Below are positions 18,571 through 26,607 of a stretch of DNA of 64,000 nucleotides, in pieces; within the stretch, counting starts at the first letter, position 1, and each line of letters begins with the position of its first letter. Position numbers and translations under genes: made by a program. The DNA is from Pedobacter nyackensis (GTDB lineage: Bacteria > Bacteroidota > Bacteroidia > Sphingobacteriales > Sphingobacteriaceae): positions 87,237 through 151,236 of the forward strand of contig NZ_FWYB01000002.1 of the NCBI RefSeq assembly GCF_900176505.1, given 5' to 3'. The notes under the pieces were generated by a model that did no database searches, had not been told where the DNA came from, and was given only the letters and a program-made list of their open reading frames with translations.

Positions 18571-19038
18571 TTAGAAACGGAAATGAGAGAACGCTTTGTT
18601 GGCTTCAGCCATCTTATGCGTATCTTCTTTTTTCTTCACTGCTGCACCTTCACCTTTAGCCGCTGAAACGATTTCACCTGCTAATTTCTCTTTCATTGTT
18701 TTTTCACCGCGCTTACGTGCATATGAAATTAACCATTTCATACCTAAAGCAATCTTACGGTCAGGTCTAACCTCTGTAGGTACCTGGAAGTTAGCACCAC
18801 CAACACGGCGTGATTTTACTTCTACTGCAGGCATTACATTAGTTAAAGCACGTTTCCATACTTCTAATCCATTCTCGCCAGATTTTTTTTCTGCTAATTC
18901 TACAGCATCGTAAAAAATTGAATAAGCGATAGATTTCTTTCCGTCAAACATCATGTTGTTTACGAAACGGGTCACCTGAACATCGTTAAATTTTGGATCA
19001 GGAAGAATGATTCTCTTTTTTGGTTTTGACTTTCTCAT
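18571..19038 (-). CDS. rpsG: 30S ribosomal protein S7
   Basis: S7 is a primary 16S rRNA binder that organises the 30S head and contacts the E-site tRNA. The 155-residue protein starts [20 protein letters not shown] and contains [20 protein letters not shown] and [20 protein letters not shown]. In E. coli S7 represses the str operon. A perfect AGGAGG (19047-19052) lies exactly 8 bases before this ATG in the 16-base rpsL-rpsG spacer, matching the arrangement before rplF and unlike nearly all other starts in the window. Confidence 0.97.
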   Translation of the reverse strand: MRKSKPKKRIILPDPKFNDVQVTRFVNNMMFDGKKSIAYSIFYDAVELAEKKSGENGLEVWKRALTNVMPAVEVKSRRVGGANFQVPTEVRPDRKIALGMKWLISYARKRGEKTMKEKLAGEIVSAAKGEGAAVKKKEDTHKMAEANKAFSHFRF

Positions 19039-19046
19039 TGTGTTTT

Positions 19047-19052
19047 CCTCCT
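19047..19052 (-). promoter_or_regulatory. Perfect Shine-Dalgarno sequence before rpsG
   Basis: AGGAGG on the minus strand with an 8-base spacer to the rpsG ATG. It lies wholly in the intergenic spacer, so coding constraint does not explain it. Confidence 0.8.
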
Positions 19053-19054
19053 AA

Positions 19055-19468
19055 TTATTTCTTTTTACCTTTTGTTGGTGCCGCAGCTACTTGTCCTGGC
19101 TTAGGACGTTTTGTTCCGTATTTCGAACGACGTTGGTTACGACCAGCAACACCTGAAGTATCTAATGCTCCACGGATGATGTGATAACGTACACCTGGCA
19201 AATCTTTAACACGACCACCACGGATCAATACGATCGAGTGCTCCTGTAGGTTGTGACCTTCTCCAGGGATGTATGCGTTAACCTCTTTACCATTGGTTAA
19301 ACGTACACGCGCAACTTTACGCATTGCTGAGTTTGGTTTTTTAGGGGTAGTGGTATATACACGTGTACATACACCTCTTCGCTGTGGACAGCTGTCCAAC
19401 GCCGGAGACTTACTCTTGAACTCCAGTGCTACTCTACCTTTTCTAACTAATTGTTGAATGGTTGGCAT
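19055..19468 (-). CDS. rpsL: 30S ribosomal protein S12
   Basis: S12 monitors codon-anticodon pairing at the decoding centre. The 137-residue protein starts [20 protein letters not shown] and carries the streptomycin-sensitive motifs [20 protein letters not shown] and [20 protein letters not shown]; both key lysines are the wild-type residue, so no classic streptomycin-resistance change is seen. A basic tail [13 protein letters not shown] ends the protein. It is the first gene of the str operon, with a promoter at 19528-19558 and a short leader. Confidence 0.97.
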   Translation of the reverse strand: MPTIQQLVRKGRVALEFKSKSPALDSCPQRRGVCTRVYTTTPKKPNSAMRKVARVRLTNGKEVNAYIPGEGHNLQEHSIVLIRGGRVKDLPGVRYHIIRGALDTSGVAGRNQRRSKYGTKRPKPGQVAAAPTKGKKK

Positions 19469-19527
19469 TGTTCCTTTTTTGTTTTTCTATTAATGTTTAA
19501 AAACTTTACCCCTATAATAAGGGACTG

Positions 19528-19558
19528 CAAAGGTAAGACAATACATTTTATAAATCAA
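19528..19558 (-). promoter_or_regulatory. Promoter of the str operon (rpsL)
   Basis: On the minus strand TTG (CAA at 19556-19558), a 20-base spacer and TACCTTTG (19528-19535) fit the Bacteroidota consensus. The following bases CAGTCCCTTA share the TTTGC-N2-TCCC signature, and the start of the transcript can form a small hairpin CCCT-N6-AGGG (19510-19523), very like that at the start of the rplC leader. The leader to rpsL is about 55 bases. Confidence 0.8.
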
Positions 19559-19622
19559 GGGGTTAACAGAAATTTAATCCCCTAAAAAACAAAGGAATAA
19601 TCAAGATCCCTCAGTTTTCCTT

Positions 19623-19844
19623 CTAATGAAAGGTATTCAGATATAATTTTTCCACTTTTTTTCTCGCCCAATCTGTTTTACGTAAAAACTTTAAACTTGA
19701 GTTCATCGTCGGATTATTATTAAAACAGGCAATACGCACCAACTGTCCTAACTCCTCCCAGCCATAGTGCCATACCAACTGCTTCAATATAAATTCCAGC
19801 GTTTTACCATGTAGCGGATTGTTTGCCTGTTCTGTTACTGCCAT
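19623..19844 (-). CDS. VF530 (DUF2132) family small protein
   Basis: The 73-residue protein [20 protein letters not shown], then [20 protein letters not shown] and [20 protein letters not shown], matches the VF530/DUF2132 family, known from a solution structure with a fold suggested to bind DNA; a function has not been settled. Length is typical. It lies alone between the str operon promoter and the DUF2027 gene. TATTTTTG (19849-19856) ends only 4 bases before the ATG, so the message is probably leaderless. Confidence 0.8.
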   Translation of the reverse strand: MAVTEQANNPLHGKTLEFILKQLVWHYGWEELGQLVRIACFNNNPTMNSSLKFLRKTDWARKKVEKLYLNTFH

Positions 19845-19848
19845 AGTG

Positions 19849-19856
19849 CAAAAATA
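19849..19856 (-). promoter_or_regulatory. -7 promoter element abutting the VF530-family start
   Basis: TATTTTTG on the minus strand, a full TAnnTTTG match, 4 bases before the ATG. A clear -33 TTG is not seen at 18-21 bases, which lowers confidence. Confidence 0.4.
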
Positions 19857-19961
19857 ATAAGAATAACTAGATTTGTATACCCGCTCTGCCGATTCGGAAA
19901 AAGATAGTTAACAATCCAAATCAGCATCACATCATTATTACAATAAACAAACACAACAGAT

Positions 19962-20597
19962 ATGCATTTAAAACTAGGTGATTTTGTTCGTTTTGTAGAC
20001 GAAAACATAGAAGGTTACATAACCAGAATTATTGACAAGGACACCATTGGGGTAACAGATTCCAATGACTTCGAAATACCTGTCCTGGCCAGCAAAGTTA
20101 CATTGGTACACGGCGACATGCCGGATAACGACATCGTGACCAACAAACCAAACATTGTTGTTCCGGAAGCCGAATTCATAAAGGAGGGAATTTACCTGGC
20201 TCTGGTTGCCGATCAGCACAGCAGCTCCGTAGCACATTTCCACCTCATCAATGAAACATCTTACCAGCTCCTGGCCAGCCTGACTACAGAAAGACAGGAT
20301 ACTTTTAAAGGAGAATTCGCTGGTGTCATTCCGCCAAACTCCACCAAAAAGATCTATTCAGCCCAACTAGGCGATATTCAGATCTGGCCTAAATTCAGAC
20401 TGGAGATATTAACCAACACTACTGCAAACTTTACCCCCAAAGAGCCGATAATCTTTAATAAAAACATTAAAGGAAAAGACCTTTCGGTTGCCAAAGAGGA
20501 AATCGCCCTCCTTAAACAAAAAGGCTGGCGGATAACACTTGAAGAGCCTGCCCCCATTATAGATGCGGATAAATTAAAGGCCAGCTTTTTTAAATAA
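19962..20597 (+). CDS. DUF2027 domain protein lacking the Smr domain
   Basis: The 211-residue protein starts MHLKLGDFVRFVDENIEGYI, which with TRIIDKDTIGVTDSNDFEIP fits the N-terminal part of DUF2027 proteins of Bacteroidota. Residues about 70-170 form a beta-rich region (GIYLALVADQHSSSVAHFHL, then IYSAQLGDIQIWPKFRLEIL). In the relatives I know, DUF2027 is followed by a C-terminal Smr (MutS2-like) nuclease domain and the protein is about 150 residues longer. Here it ends with IIDADKLKASFFK and no Smr sequence follows in any frame; a repeat element begins 14 bases after the stop. Function is unknown. Confidence 0.75.
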   Translation: MHLKLGDFVRFVDENIEGYITRIIDKDTIGVTDSNDFEIPVLASKVTLVHGDMPDNDIVTNKPNIVVPEAEFIKEGIYLALVADQHSSSVAHFHLINETSYQLLASLTTERQDTFKGEFAGVIPPNSTKKIYSAQLGDIQIWPKFRLEILTNTTANFTPKEPIIFNKNIKGKDLSVAKEEIALLKQKGWRITLEEPAPIIDADKLKASFFK

Positions 20598-20610
20598 CCG
20601 TCAAAATAAA

Positions 20611-20690
20611 CCATTCTACTCTAAGGCTGGAACAAGTTGCGCTGAAAAAGCGCAAATTATTCCTATGCCTTTTCGTAGAAGGTATATTTT
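20611..20690 (+). repeat. REP-like hairpin element, copy A
   Basis: The element starts 14 bases after the DUF2027 stop. Its outer stem pairs TTCTAC (20614-20619) with GTAGAA (20675-20680) and AAGGC (20623-20627) with GCCTT (20667-20671), separated by the internal loop TCT/TTC. The inner hairpin TTGCGCT-GAAAA-AGCGCAA spans 20637-20655. The 3' arm can also form a terminator-like hairpin ATGCCTT/AAGGTAT followed by ATTTT. Copies at 38314-38392 and 38747-38823 share the layout with compensatory base changes. Confidence 0.75.
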
Positions 20691-20740
20691 GCTTGAATAG
20701 CATGATGCTTATATAAAACTATGCTTTGCAACTCTATTTT

Positions 20741-20771
20741 AAAAGAAAAAATGCCTCCTCATAGAAGGCAT
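20741..20771 (-). terminator. Terminator of the M1 peptidase gene
   Basis: On the minus strand ATGCCT (20766-20771) pairs with AGGCAT (20751-20756) around a 9-base loop and is followed by TTTTTCTTTT. It lies in the distal arm of repeat copy B, 130 bases past the stop codon, so the repeat itself seems to supply the terminator. Confidence 0.7.
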
Positions 20772-20880
20772 AGCGTTCATTTTCGCTTCTTCAGCGAAAA
20801 TGAACCGACTGAAAGGAGCTCAACGAGACAATTACAACAATAAACTCTCCCGAGTTAATGCAGCCTCAGAATAGAATGGC
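20751..20880 (-). repeat. REP-like hairpin element, copy B (long variant)
   Basis: Read on the minus strand, it starts with CCATTCTATTCTGAGGCTGC 19 bases after the M1 peptidase stop, then CATTAA as in copies 3 and 4. It differs by an insert of about 40 bases before the inner hairpin. That hairpin is a perfect 13-bp stem, GTTCATTTTCGCT with AGCGAAAATGAAC (20775-20805), loop GAAGA. The element then ends in GCTATGCC and a terminator hairpin. It lies in inverted orientation to copy A, each with its CATTCTA end toward a stop codon. Confidence 0.7.
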
Positions 20881-20899
20881 TTATTTTCTTCCCTAGTTT

Positions 20900-22873
20900 T
20901 TATTCTACTTTTACCCGCCAGGTATTATTCTCAGCATTCATATCCGGCAAAACGTGCTTAGGATCTAAAACAACACTAATAACCTCTTCATTTGCCGGAT
21001 AATAAACAGTCCATTTTTTATTCCTCATCCATACATCTACAGAAATCTTAATCAGATCAGTTTTACCACTTTTCGTTTTAACTTCCAAAATGATAGGCAT
21101 TGGCATCTTTTCCTGATTCGCTACTACAATGTTATAACCTTCAACAGCACCATTCTTTTTCACTTCATCAACACTGGCAATAGCCTGATCCATTTTCCAG
21201 TTTTCTACAAACCAGCCTCTCCAGAACCAGGCAAGATCCTCTCCTGCCCCATTCTCCATAGAACGAAAGAAATCAGAAGGTGTTGGATGCTTAAAGGCCC
21301 AGGCCTCAATATATTTCCTAAAGGCATAATCAAAACGATCAGCGCCCAGTATTTCATTTCTTAAAATTTCCAGACCCCAACCCGGTTTATAATACAGATT
21401 CAATCCAATATTATTTTCTACCATTGCATCAGGAGTCAGCATGATTTGCTCAACCCTCAGCGAGCCCATACGCATGGCCGCAGTATGCATATCCGTTCGC
21501 GGATCCTGATACTCCCCATTATTAAAGGCGGCAGTCGATAAACCATTGATAAAAGTATTAAATCCTTCATCCATCCAACCGTACTTACGCTCATTGCTTC
21601 CTACAATCATAGGAAACCAGGTATGACCAAATTCATGATCTATAACTCCCCATGCGCTGGGGCCTTTAGCAGTCCAGCCACAAAATACGATACCTGGATA
21701 TTCCATACCAGAAACATTACAAGCTATATTCACCGCCATCGGGTATGGATATTCAAACCATTTATTAGAATAATGCTCCACTGAAGCCTTCACATATTCC
21801 GCTCCTCTGCCATAACTATCATTCCCATTGCTTTCAACAGGATGTGCAGAAACTGCCATCGCTTTTTTACCGCTAGGCAAATTGATACGGGCCGCATCAA
21901 GCACAAAGGCCTTCGACGAAGCCCAGGCCACATCACGGGTACTCTTCATCTTAAACTTCCATGTCAGCTTATCTTTTGCCGGACGCGATTTCGCATCGGT
22001 TACTTCTGCCTCTGATCGGATAACCACCTTTTTATCGCTTGATTTTGCTGCATTCCAACGTTGCAATTGCTGTGCTGTAAATACTTCCTGCGGATTCAGC
22101 AACTCACCTGAACCCATTACTATATGACTTGCAGGTGCAGTGATCGCAAAATCTACGTCACCATATTCGCAGTAGAACTCTCCTGCCCCCCAATAAGGTA
22201 AAGTATTCCAACCAAGTACATCATCATAAACACTCATTCTTGGGAACCACTGTGCGATGCTAAAAATTTCACCATTCTTAGTAGTCATGTGCCCCATTCT
22301 ATCCGAACCATTAACAGGTATTACAAAAGAGAAGTTCATCTTCATCGTAATCACATCTCCATTGCCTTCCATTGGTACATCCAGTCGAATCTGCATACGG
22401 GTATCTTCGATCAGTGTACTGAACTTTACCGGCTTCAACTTTTGCGACACACCAATACCATCTATTTTATAACCACCTTGCAACTGTTCCCCTCTCGAAC
22501 CATAACGACTTCCGGAAGCGATCAAGGTATTACCCCGAGAATCATTCGAAAACAAATTCTGGTCTAATTGCAACCATAAAAAATGCAAACGATCAGGGCT
22601 GTTATTTTTATAGGTTATAGTAACCTTTCCGGATACCGTATTCTTTAACTCATCCAGATTAGCAACTATGCTATAATCAGCACGGTTTTGCCAGTACTTC
22701 GGTCCCGGACTACCATTTGCAGAGCGATATTCATTTCCATTTTGTGTGTAAAATAATGGGCCGAAAGCCGCGTGAGGATCGTAATTACTTACAGGGAGGT
22801 CTCCTTGTTGTGCAAAACCGGTTAAACACCATATGCATAGCAAAGCCCATAACAGAGTTTTTTTATGAATCAT
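20900..22873 (-). CDS. M1 family zinc metallopeptidase, exported
   Basis: The 657-residue protein has a signal peptide ([20 protein letters not shown], cleavage near AQQGD), an N-terminal aminopeptidase-N-like beta domain and a gluzincin domain. The zinc site is H413-E-F-G-H417 with Glu436 eighteen residues later (WMDEGFNTF), a full HEXXHX18E motif; the substrate motif is GMEYPG in place of GAMEN. It is probably a periplasmic or outer-membrane-associated aminopeptidase. M1 members of this type are common in Bacteroidota; peptide specificity cannot be told. The gene is monocistronic, ending in repeat copy B. Confidence 0.9.
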   Translation of the reverse strand: MIHKKTLLWALLCIWCLTGFAQQGDLPVSNYDPHAAFGPLFYTQNGNEYRSANGSPGPKYWQNRADYSIVANLDELKNTVSGKVTITYKNNSPDRLHFLWLQLDQNLFSNDSRGNTLIASGSRYGSRGEQLQGGYKIDGIGVSQKLKPVKFSTLIEDTRMQIRLDVPMEGNGDVITMKMNFSFVIPVNGSDRMGHMTTKNGEIFSIAQWFPRMSVYDDVLGWNTLPYWGAGEFYCEYGDVDFAITAPASHIVMGSGELLNPQEVFTAQQLQRWNAAKSSDKKVVIRSEAEVTDAKSRPAKDKLTWKFKMKSTRDVAWASSKAFVLDAARINLPSGKKAMAVSAHPVESNGNDSYGRGAEYVKASVEHYSNKWFEYPYPMAVNIACNVSGMEYPGIVFCGWTAKGPSAWGVIDHEFGHTWFPMIVGSNERKYGWMDEGFNTFINGLSTAAFNNGEYQDPRTDMHTAAMRMGSLRVEQIMLTPDAMVENNIGLNLYYKPGWGLEILRNEILGADRFDYAFRKYIEAWAFKHPTPSDFFRSMENGAGEDLAWFWRGWFVENWKMDQAIASVDEVKKNGAVEGYNIVVANQEKMPMPIILEVKTKSGKTDLIKISVDVWMRNKKWTVYYPANEEVISVVLDPKHVLPDMNAENNTWRVKVE

Positions 22874-22944
22874 ATTAAATTGTTAGTTACAATTTAATAA
22901 AGGTATAAAATGAAATCATATCCGCCCAGATTGTAACGGTTTTA

Positions 22945-23682
22945 TTAATCTGTCTTTAGTTTAGGCATTGAGGATAGCCTTCTTTCCTCCGGAGACAACT
23001 TTAACCAGGCATGATAAGCCTTAACGGTATAATAAGCATAATTAAAAGGTCTTTCACTTTTCACCAATTCCTCAGGTGGTCTGTAAAGGGACATAAAATT
23101 TCGAAGCTCATCGCCTTTGAGTTTTACCAGATCAGAAACATACTCCTCCGTAAAAATAGCATTGATCTCAGCCTGATAACGGTCACGCTCTTCCAGCAAC
23201 CTGATCTTCTCCTGCTGCCGTCTATATTTACCATAACCCAGGTTAAAAAGTAATCCCCCAGCTCTGTCATTATTACCCTTACCCTGCAGGCCGTCGGTAG
23301 CCACACGTGTATACGGCCTTGCCAAAGGATCCGGAGCTAAAATAGATGGGTTAACTTTTGTGCTCACAATTTCAACCTCTCTTAAAGTAGTTGAATTTCC
23401 GGGAAGAAATACAATTTTAGGAGTAAGGTTAATTAAATAAAGTGTATCGGTATGATAGCCCGCAAATGAAAACTCCAGCAAATCACCTACCCTGGCAGCA
23501 ATTGTAAACTGTCCGGCTGCTTTGGTTAACTCTACCCTGCTATTGTTCAAATTCCTAACCTTAACATGCTGTAATGGGAACGTTCTGTTATCATAATCAT
23601 ACACAGAACCTGACACAGTTAGTTGTGCCATTAGTTCGACCGGAACAACAAGAACAAGGAACAAGAGTAGATTTTTAAGCAT
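22945..23682 (-). CDS. Exported protein with carboxypeptidase-like regulatory domain
   Basis: From the ATG at 23682 the protein has 245 residues, with a signal peptide MLKNLLLFLVLVVPVELMAQ. Residues about 22-95 look like a carboxypeptidase-D regulatory-like beta-sandwich (LTVSGSVYDYDNRTFPLQHV, then FSFAGYHTDTLYLINLTPKI). The rest is helical and charged (YRRQQEKIRLLEERDRYQAE). Function is unknown; such domains often occur at the N-termini of outer-membrane proteins. The start at 23727 would be TTG and gives a poor signal peptide, so I chose the ATG. TACATTTG (23686-23693) lies 3 bases upstream of it. Confidence 0.75.
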   Translation of the reverse strand: MLKNLLLFLVLVVPVELMAQLTVSGSVYDYDNRTFPLQHVKVRNLNNSRVELTKAAGQFTIAARVGDLLEFSFAGYHTDTLYLINLTPKIVFLPGNSTTLREVEIVSTKVNPSILAPDPLARPYTRVATDGLQGKGNNDRAGGLLFNLGYGKYRRQQEKIRLLEERDRYQAEINAIFTEEYVSDLVKLKGDELRNFMSLYRPPEELVKSERPFNYAYYTVKAYHAWLKLSPEERRLSSMPKLKTD

Positions 23683-23685
23683 AAT

Positions 23686-23693
23686 CAAATGTA
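23686..23693 (-). promoter_or_regulatory. -7 promoter element abutting the exported-protein start
   Basis: TACATTTG on the minus strand, full TAnnTTTG match, 3 bases from the ATG. No clear TTG is seen at the usual spacing. Confidence 0.35.
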
Positions 23694-23787
23694 GGTCTGT
23701 TTTCCAGGTAAATATATAATTTAACAATCTTTAACAGGAAAAGTTTTACAGCACCTACATTACAAACGCACAGAACAAGCTGGAATG

Positions 23788-24135
23788 CTATTTAAGAGCA
23801 GCGCTGTATTGTTCCTCTGAAAAACTGATCAGCACAGCCCTACCATCAACTTCAACTACCGGACGTTTTATGGCGCTATTATTTTGAAGTAAAACCTCAA
23901 CAGCCGTCTTTTGGTCGATTACATTTTGCTGTACTTCAGGGCTCAATTTCTTCCAGGTTGTTCCTTTTTTGTTTAAAACAACTTCCCATCCAAAAACCTC
24001 ACACCATTCACTCAGCTTTTCGGCAGTAATGCCCTTTTTTTTGAAATCATGAAACTCAGGGCTAAAGCCATTTTCATCCAGCCATACTCTAGCTTTTTTA
24101 ACAGTATTGCAATTTGGGATTCCGTAAACGATCAT
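23788..24135 (-). CDS. ArsC/Spx-like thioredoxin-fold protein
   Basis: The 115-residue protein starts MIVYGIPNCNTVKKARVWLD. It belongs to the arsenate reductase (ArsC)/Spx/YffB superfamily: a thioredoxin-like fold with a single N-terminal cysteine in PNCNTVKK, the signature ARVWLDENGFSPEFHDFKKK, and the C-terminal IKRPVVEVDGRAVLISFSEE where ArsC has its substrate-binding Arg (KRP). A second cysteine occurs in EWCEVFGW. There are no ars or stress genes next to it, so arsenate reduction is not indicated; a YffB-like role is equally possible. The ATG at 24135 is preferred over a GTG two codons upstream because TAATTTTG (24141-24148) overlaps the latter. Confidence 0.8.
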   Translation of the reverse strand: MIVYGIPNCNTVKKARVWLDENGFSPEFHDFKKKGITAEKLSEWCEVFGWEVVLNKKGTTWKKLSPEVQQNVIDQKTAVEVLLQNNSAIKRPVVEVDGRAVLISFSEEQYSAALK

Positions 24136-24140
24136 GTTCA

Positions 24141-24148
24141 CAAAATTA
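24141..24148 (-). promoter_or_regulatory. -7 promoter element abutting the ArsC-like start
   Basis: TAATTTTG on the minus strand, full TAnnTTTG match, 5 bases from the ATG at 24135. The -33 region is A+T rich without a clear TTG. Confidence 0.35.
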
Positions 24149-24345
24149 GAATTTAATTCAGCACTTTTTTTCAGGGTTTCATCACATTTTAAAATTTGAA
24201 AGCACCAAGGTTTGTACTATTGCATAATCAATTGAAACCCGCACAAGTCTAGAAAGAATAAATACAAGATAAAAAATAAGCTCACAAGCTTTAAAAAACA
24301 AAATATACACTGATAAAAATCTGAAAAGAACCAACCTTAAAAAAG

Positions 24346-25812
24346 ATGAATCAAAAAGAATTAGCAAAACTCGAATTATGGATAGTGACAGGCTGCATTA
24401 TCGTTGCATTCATATTCTCTCTTATCGACAGGTCATTAAATGGAATTTCTAAATTCACCATTTCAATCATTGGTGAAAACTTTATTCCCATACTTTTCAA
24501 TTACCTGATCATTTACATCTGTTATCTCTTTCTTGTTTTTCATGTAAGTCCTGAACTTAACAAAAAAGAAGGTCGCCCAGCCAGGAGTGTAGCATTAGTA
24601 TTTTTACTTATTGTTGCAGCGCTCATGATTGATACTATCAGCGCCTACTGGGCCATTCTTCTTGCACTCAAATTATTATTCATTTTATTTACGTGTAACA
24701 AGGCTAACAAAGAAAACGCACTTTACATTGAAGCGGGGTTTCTAACCAGTACATGGATCCTCGCACTATCCGCAGTATTTCTTTTATCCTTTCATTATGC
24801 GATAAAAGTATATTTCCTGGTGGTCATCCCTATTGCTATTGTCATGTATCTATATTCAGTCTACTTCCTGATCCCAAAGATTTACCATAAAAAATGGAAG
24901 CTCACCAATTACTTCTTCAAAGTGTTCTTAATCTCCTTTGTCATATCTCTGGCACTTGGAGGTATTTTCGGTCTTTTCATCTTTTCAAATAATTTTTATA
25001 ACAATACCGCTAACATACAATCAAATTTTAGTGCAATTTCCCTTCGACTACTCTATGCCATGGGACGATCAGAAGAACTGACCATGACAATTGCTTTTGG
25101 CACTGCCTTAACACACTTGTTTTTAATTGTCCCCATCTCCTGGAATATCTATAAAGAACGAAACGATTTAAAAGCCGAAGAAATCATTACACTGAAAACC
25201 GAACTTGGTAAATCCGATGCCAACCTCAATTTCCTGAAATCTCAGATCAATCCACATTTTCTATTTAATGCTTTAAACACATTATACGGAACCGCCTTAC
25301 AGGAAAAAGCTGAACGTACCGGAGAGGGTATTCAAAAACTGGGCGACATGATGCGCTTTATGCTAGAAGAAAACGTTGCAGACAAAATCTTGCTATCGAA
25401 AGATGTGGATTATCTAAACAACTATATCGCCCTTCAAAAATTAAGGACTTCAATTTCATCAGATATAGTTATTGACACACAAATTGAAGAGCAAACAAAC
25501 ACGCTACAAATAGCCCCAATGCTGTTGATCCCTTTTGTAGAAAATGCCTTTAAACACGGAATTAGTCTGCAATCCCCCTCTCACATTAAGATTACCTTGC
25601 AAACAAGCGGCAATACCCTCTATTTTGATGTCCACAATAGCCTTCACTCGAAAAAAGACAATGATCCTGAAAAGTTACAAAGTGGAATTGGTCTGCAAAA
25701 TGTAAAACAACGACTCGCCTTACTCTACCCTAGCCAACATGAACTGATCATTAGAGAAAATGCAAAAGAATTTTTCATCCACCTTACACTTCAGCTTTCA
25801 GGAAATGACTAA
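24346..25812 (+). CDS. LytS-type membrane sensor histidine kinase
   Basis: The 488-residue protein has about eight hydrophobic segments over residues 12-270, then a short coiled stretch and the His_kinase domain of the LytS/YehU class: SQINPHFLFNALNTLYG with phosphoacceptor His304, followed by an ATPase domain (IPFVENAFKHG as N box, GIGLQNVKQRLALLY as G box). It lacks any known periplasmic sensor domain, so the signal would be sensed in the membrane. It is directly followed after 9 bases by a LytTR response regulator, its likely partner. The ligand is unknown. Confidence 0.92.
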   Translation: MNQKELAKLELWIVTGCIIVAFIFSLIDRSLNGISKFTISIIGENFIPILFNYLIIYICYLFLVFHVSPELNKKEGRPARSVALVFLLIVAALMIDTISAYWAILLALKLLFILFTCNKANKENALYIEAGFLTSTWILALSAVFLLSFHYAIKVYFLVVIPIAIVMYLYSVYFLIPKIYHKKWKLTNYFFKVFLISFVISLALGGIFGLFIFSNNFYNNTANIQSNFSAISLRLLYAMGRSEELTMTIAFGTALTHLFLIVPISWNIYKERNDLKAEEIITLKTELGKSDANLNFLKSQINPHFLFNALNTLYGTALQEKAERTGEGIQKLGDMMRFMLEENVADKILLSKDVDYLNNYIALQKLRTSISSDIVIDTQIEEQTNTLQIAPMLLIPFVENAFKHGISLQSPSHIKITLQTSGNTLYFDVHNSLHSKKDNDPEKLQSGIGLQNVKQRLALLYPSQHELIIRENAKEFFIHLTLQLSGND

Positions 25813-25821
25813 TTTTAAAGC

Positions 25822-26508
25822 ATGATTGCAATCGCGATAGATGACGAACCTATAGCTTTGGATGTAGTGGAATCCCACGCATCCAAAGTCCCCTTTGTTG
25901 AATTGGTTGCCAGTTTTACAAATGCTTTTGATGCCATTACATTTCTGCAGAAAAACAAAGTAGACCTTATTTTTCTAGACATCAAAATGCCGGATATCAG
26001 CGGTATCGATTTCCTGAACAGCTTAAGTAACCCACCAATGGTTATTTTCACTACCGCCTACTCCGAACATGCAGTAAAGAGTTTTGAGTTAGATGCCATC
26101 GATTACCTGTTAAAACCTTTTTCCCTTTCCCGCTTCTTAAAGGCCTGTAACAAGGCTCAGGAACTCTATACCTTAAGAAATAACGCTGAAAATGATGAAC
26201 AACCACTTTCCATCTTTATTAAAGATGGTTACGAGCAAATAAAAGTACTCATCAGCGACATCCTCTACATTGAAGCTTCGGGTAACTATACGCAAGTACA
26301 TCTGCTTAACGACGTCCTGATTAGCACACGGGTTCCCCTTAACGAAATGTTATCCCTCCTCCCACCAAAAAAATTTATCCGAATTCACAGGGCCTTCATT
26401 ATCGCCAGAGAAAAGATTACTAAATTCGATCGCAGTCAGATCTGGATTGGAAACAAATCACTCCCTGTTGGGGCTACTTACATCCAATGTTTGCAGGAAT
26501 TAGGTTAA
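25822..26508 (+). CDS. LytTR-family response regulator
   Basis: The 228-residue protein has an N-terminal receiver domain (acidic pocket IDDEP, phosphoacceptor Asp53 in FLDIKMPDISG, switch Thr/Ser in FTTAYSEHA, Lys in YLLKPF) and a C-terminal LytTR DNA-binding domain (ILYIEASGNYTQVHLLNDV, then FIRIHRAFIIAREKITKFDR). LytTR regulators bind imperfect direct repeats at promoters. It forms an operon with the LytS-type kinase. Its targets are unknown; the hybrid kinase gene begins 99 bases downstream and could be co-transcribed. Confidence 0.93.
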   Translation: MIAIAIDDEPIALDVVESHASKVPFVELVASFTNAFDAITFLQKNKVDLIFLDIKMPDISGIDFLNSLSNPPMVIFTTAYSEHAVKSFELDAIDYLLKPFSLSRFLKACNKAQELYTLRNNAENDEQPLSIFIKDGYEQIKVLISDILYIEASGNYTQVHLLNDVLISTRVPLNEMLSLLPPKKFIRIHRAFIIAREKITKFDRSQIWIGNKSLPVGATYIQCLQELG

Positions 26509-26607
26509 ATTTAAGCACAAATTAGGCCTCAATAATCCACGAATTAAATATTATCGTTAATATTGTTGATCCCAAAGGATATTGACTTTAAAAATCAACC
26601 CCATAAC

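Noticed and set aside
23788..24135. Arsenic resistance function for the ArsC-like protein
   Set aside because: No arsR, arsB or other ars gene is nearby, and Spx/YffB-type proteins share the same fold and cysteine.
26563..26607. TTG start 15 codons upstream of the hybrid kinase ATG
   Set aside because: The extra residues are charged and precede the natural MFKLTFKQQVLTGF membrane anchor; the ATG at 26608 fits better.
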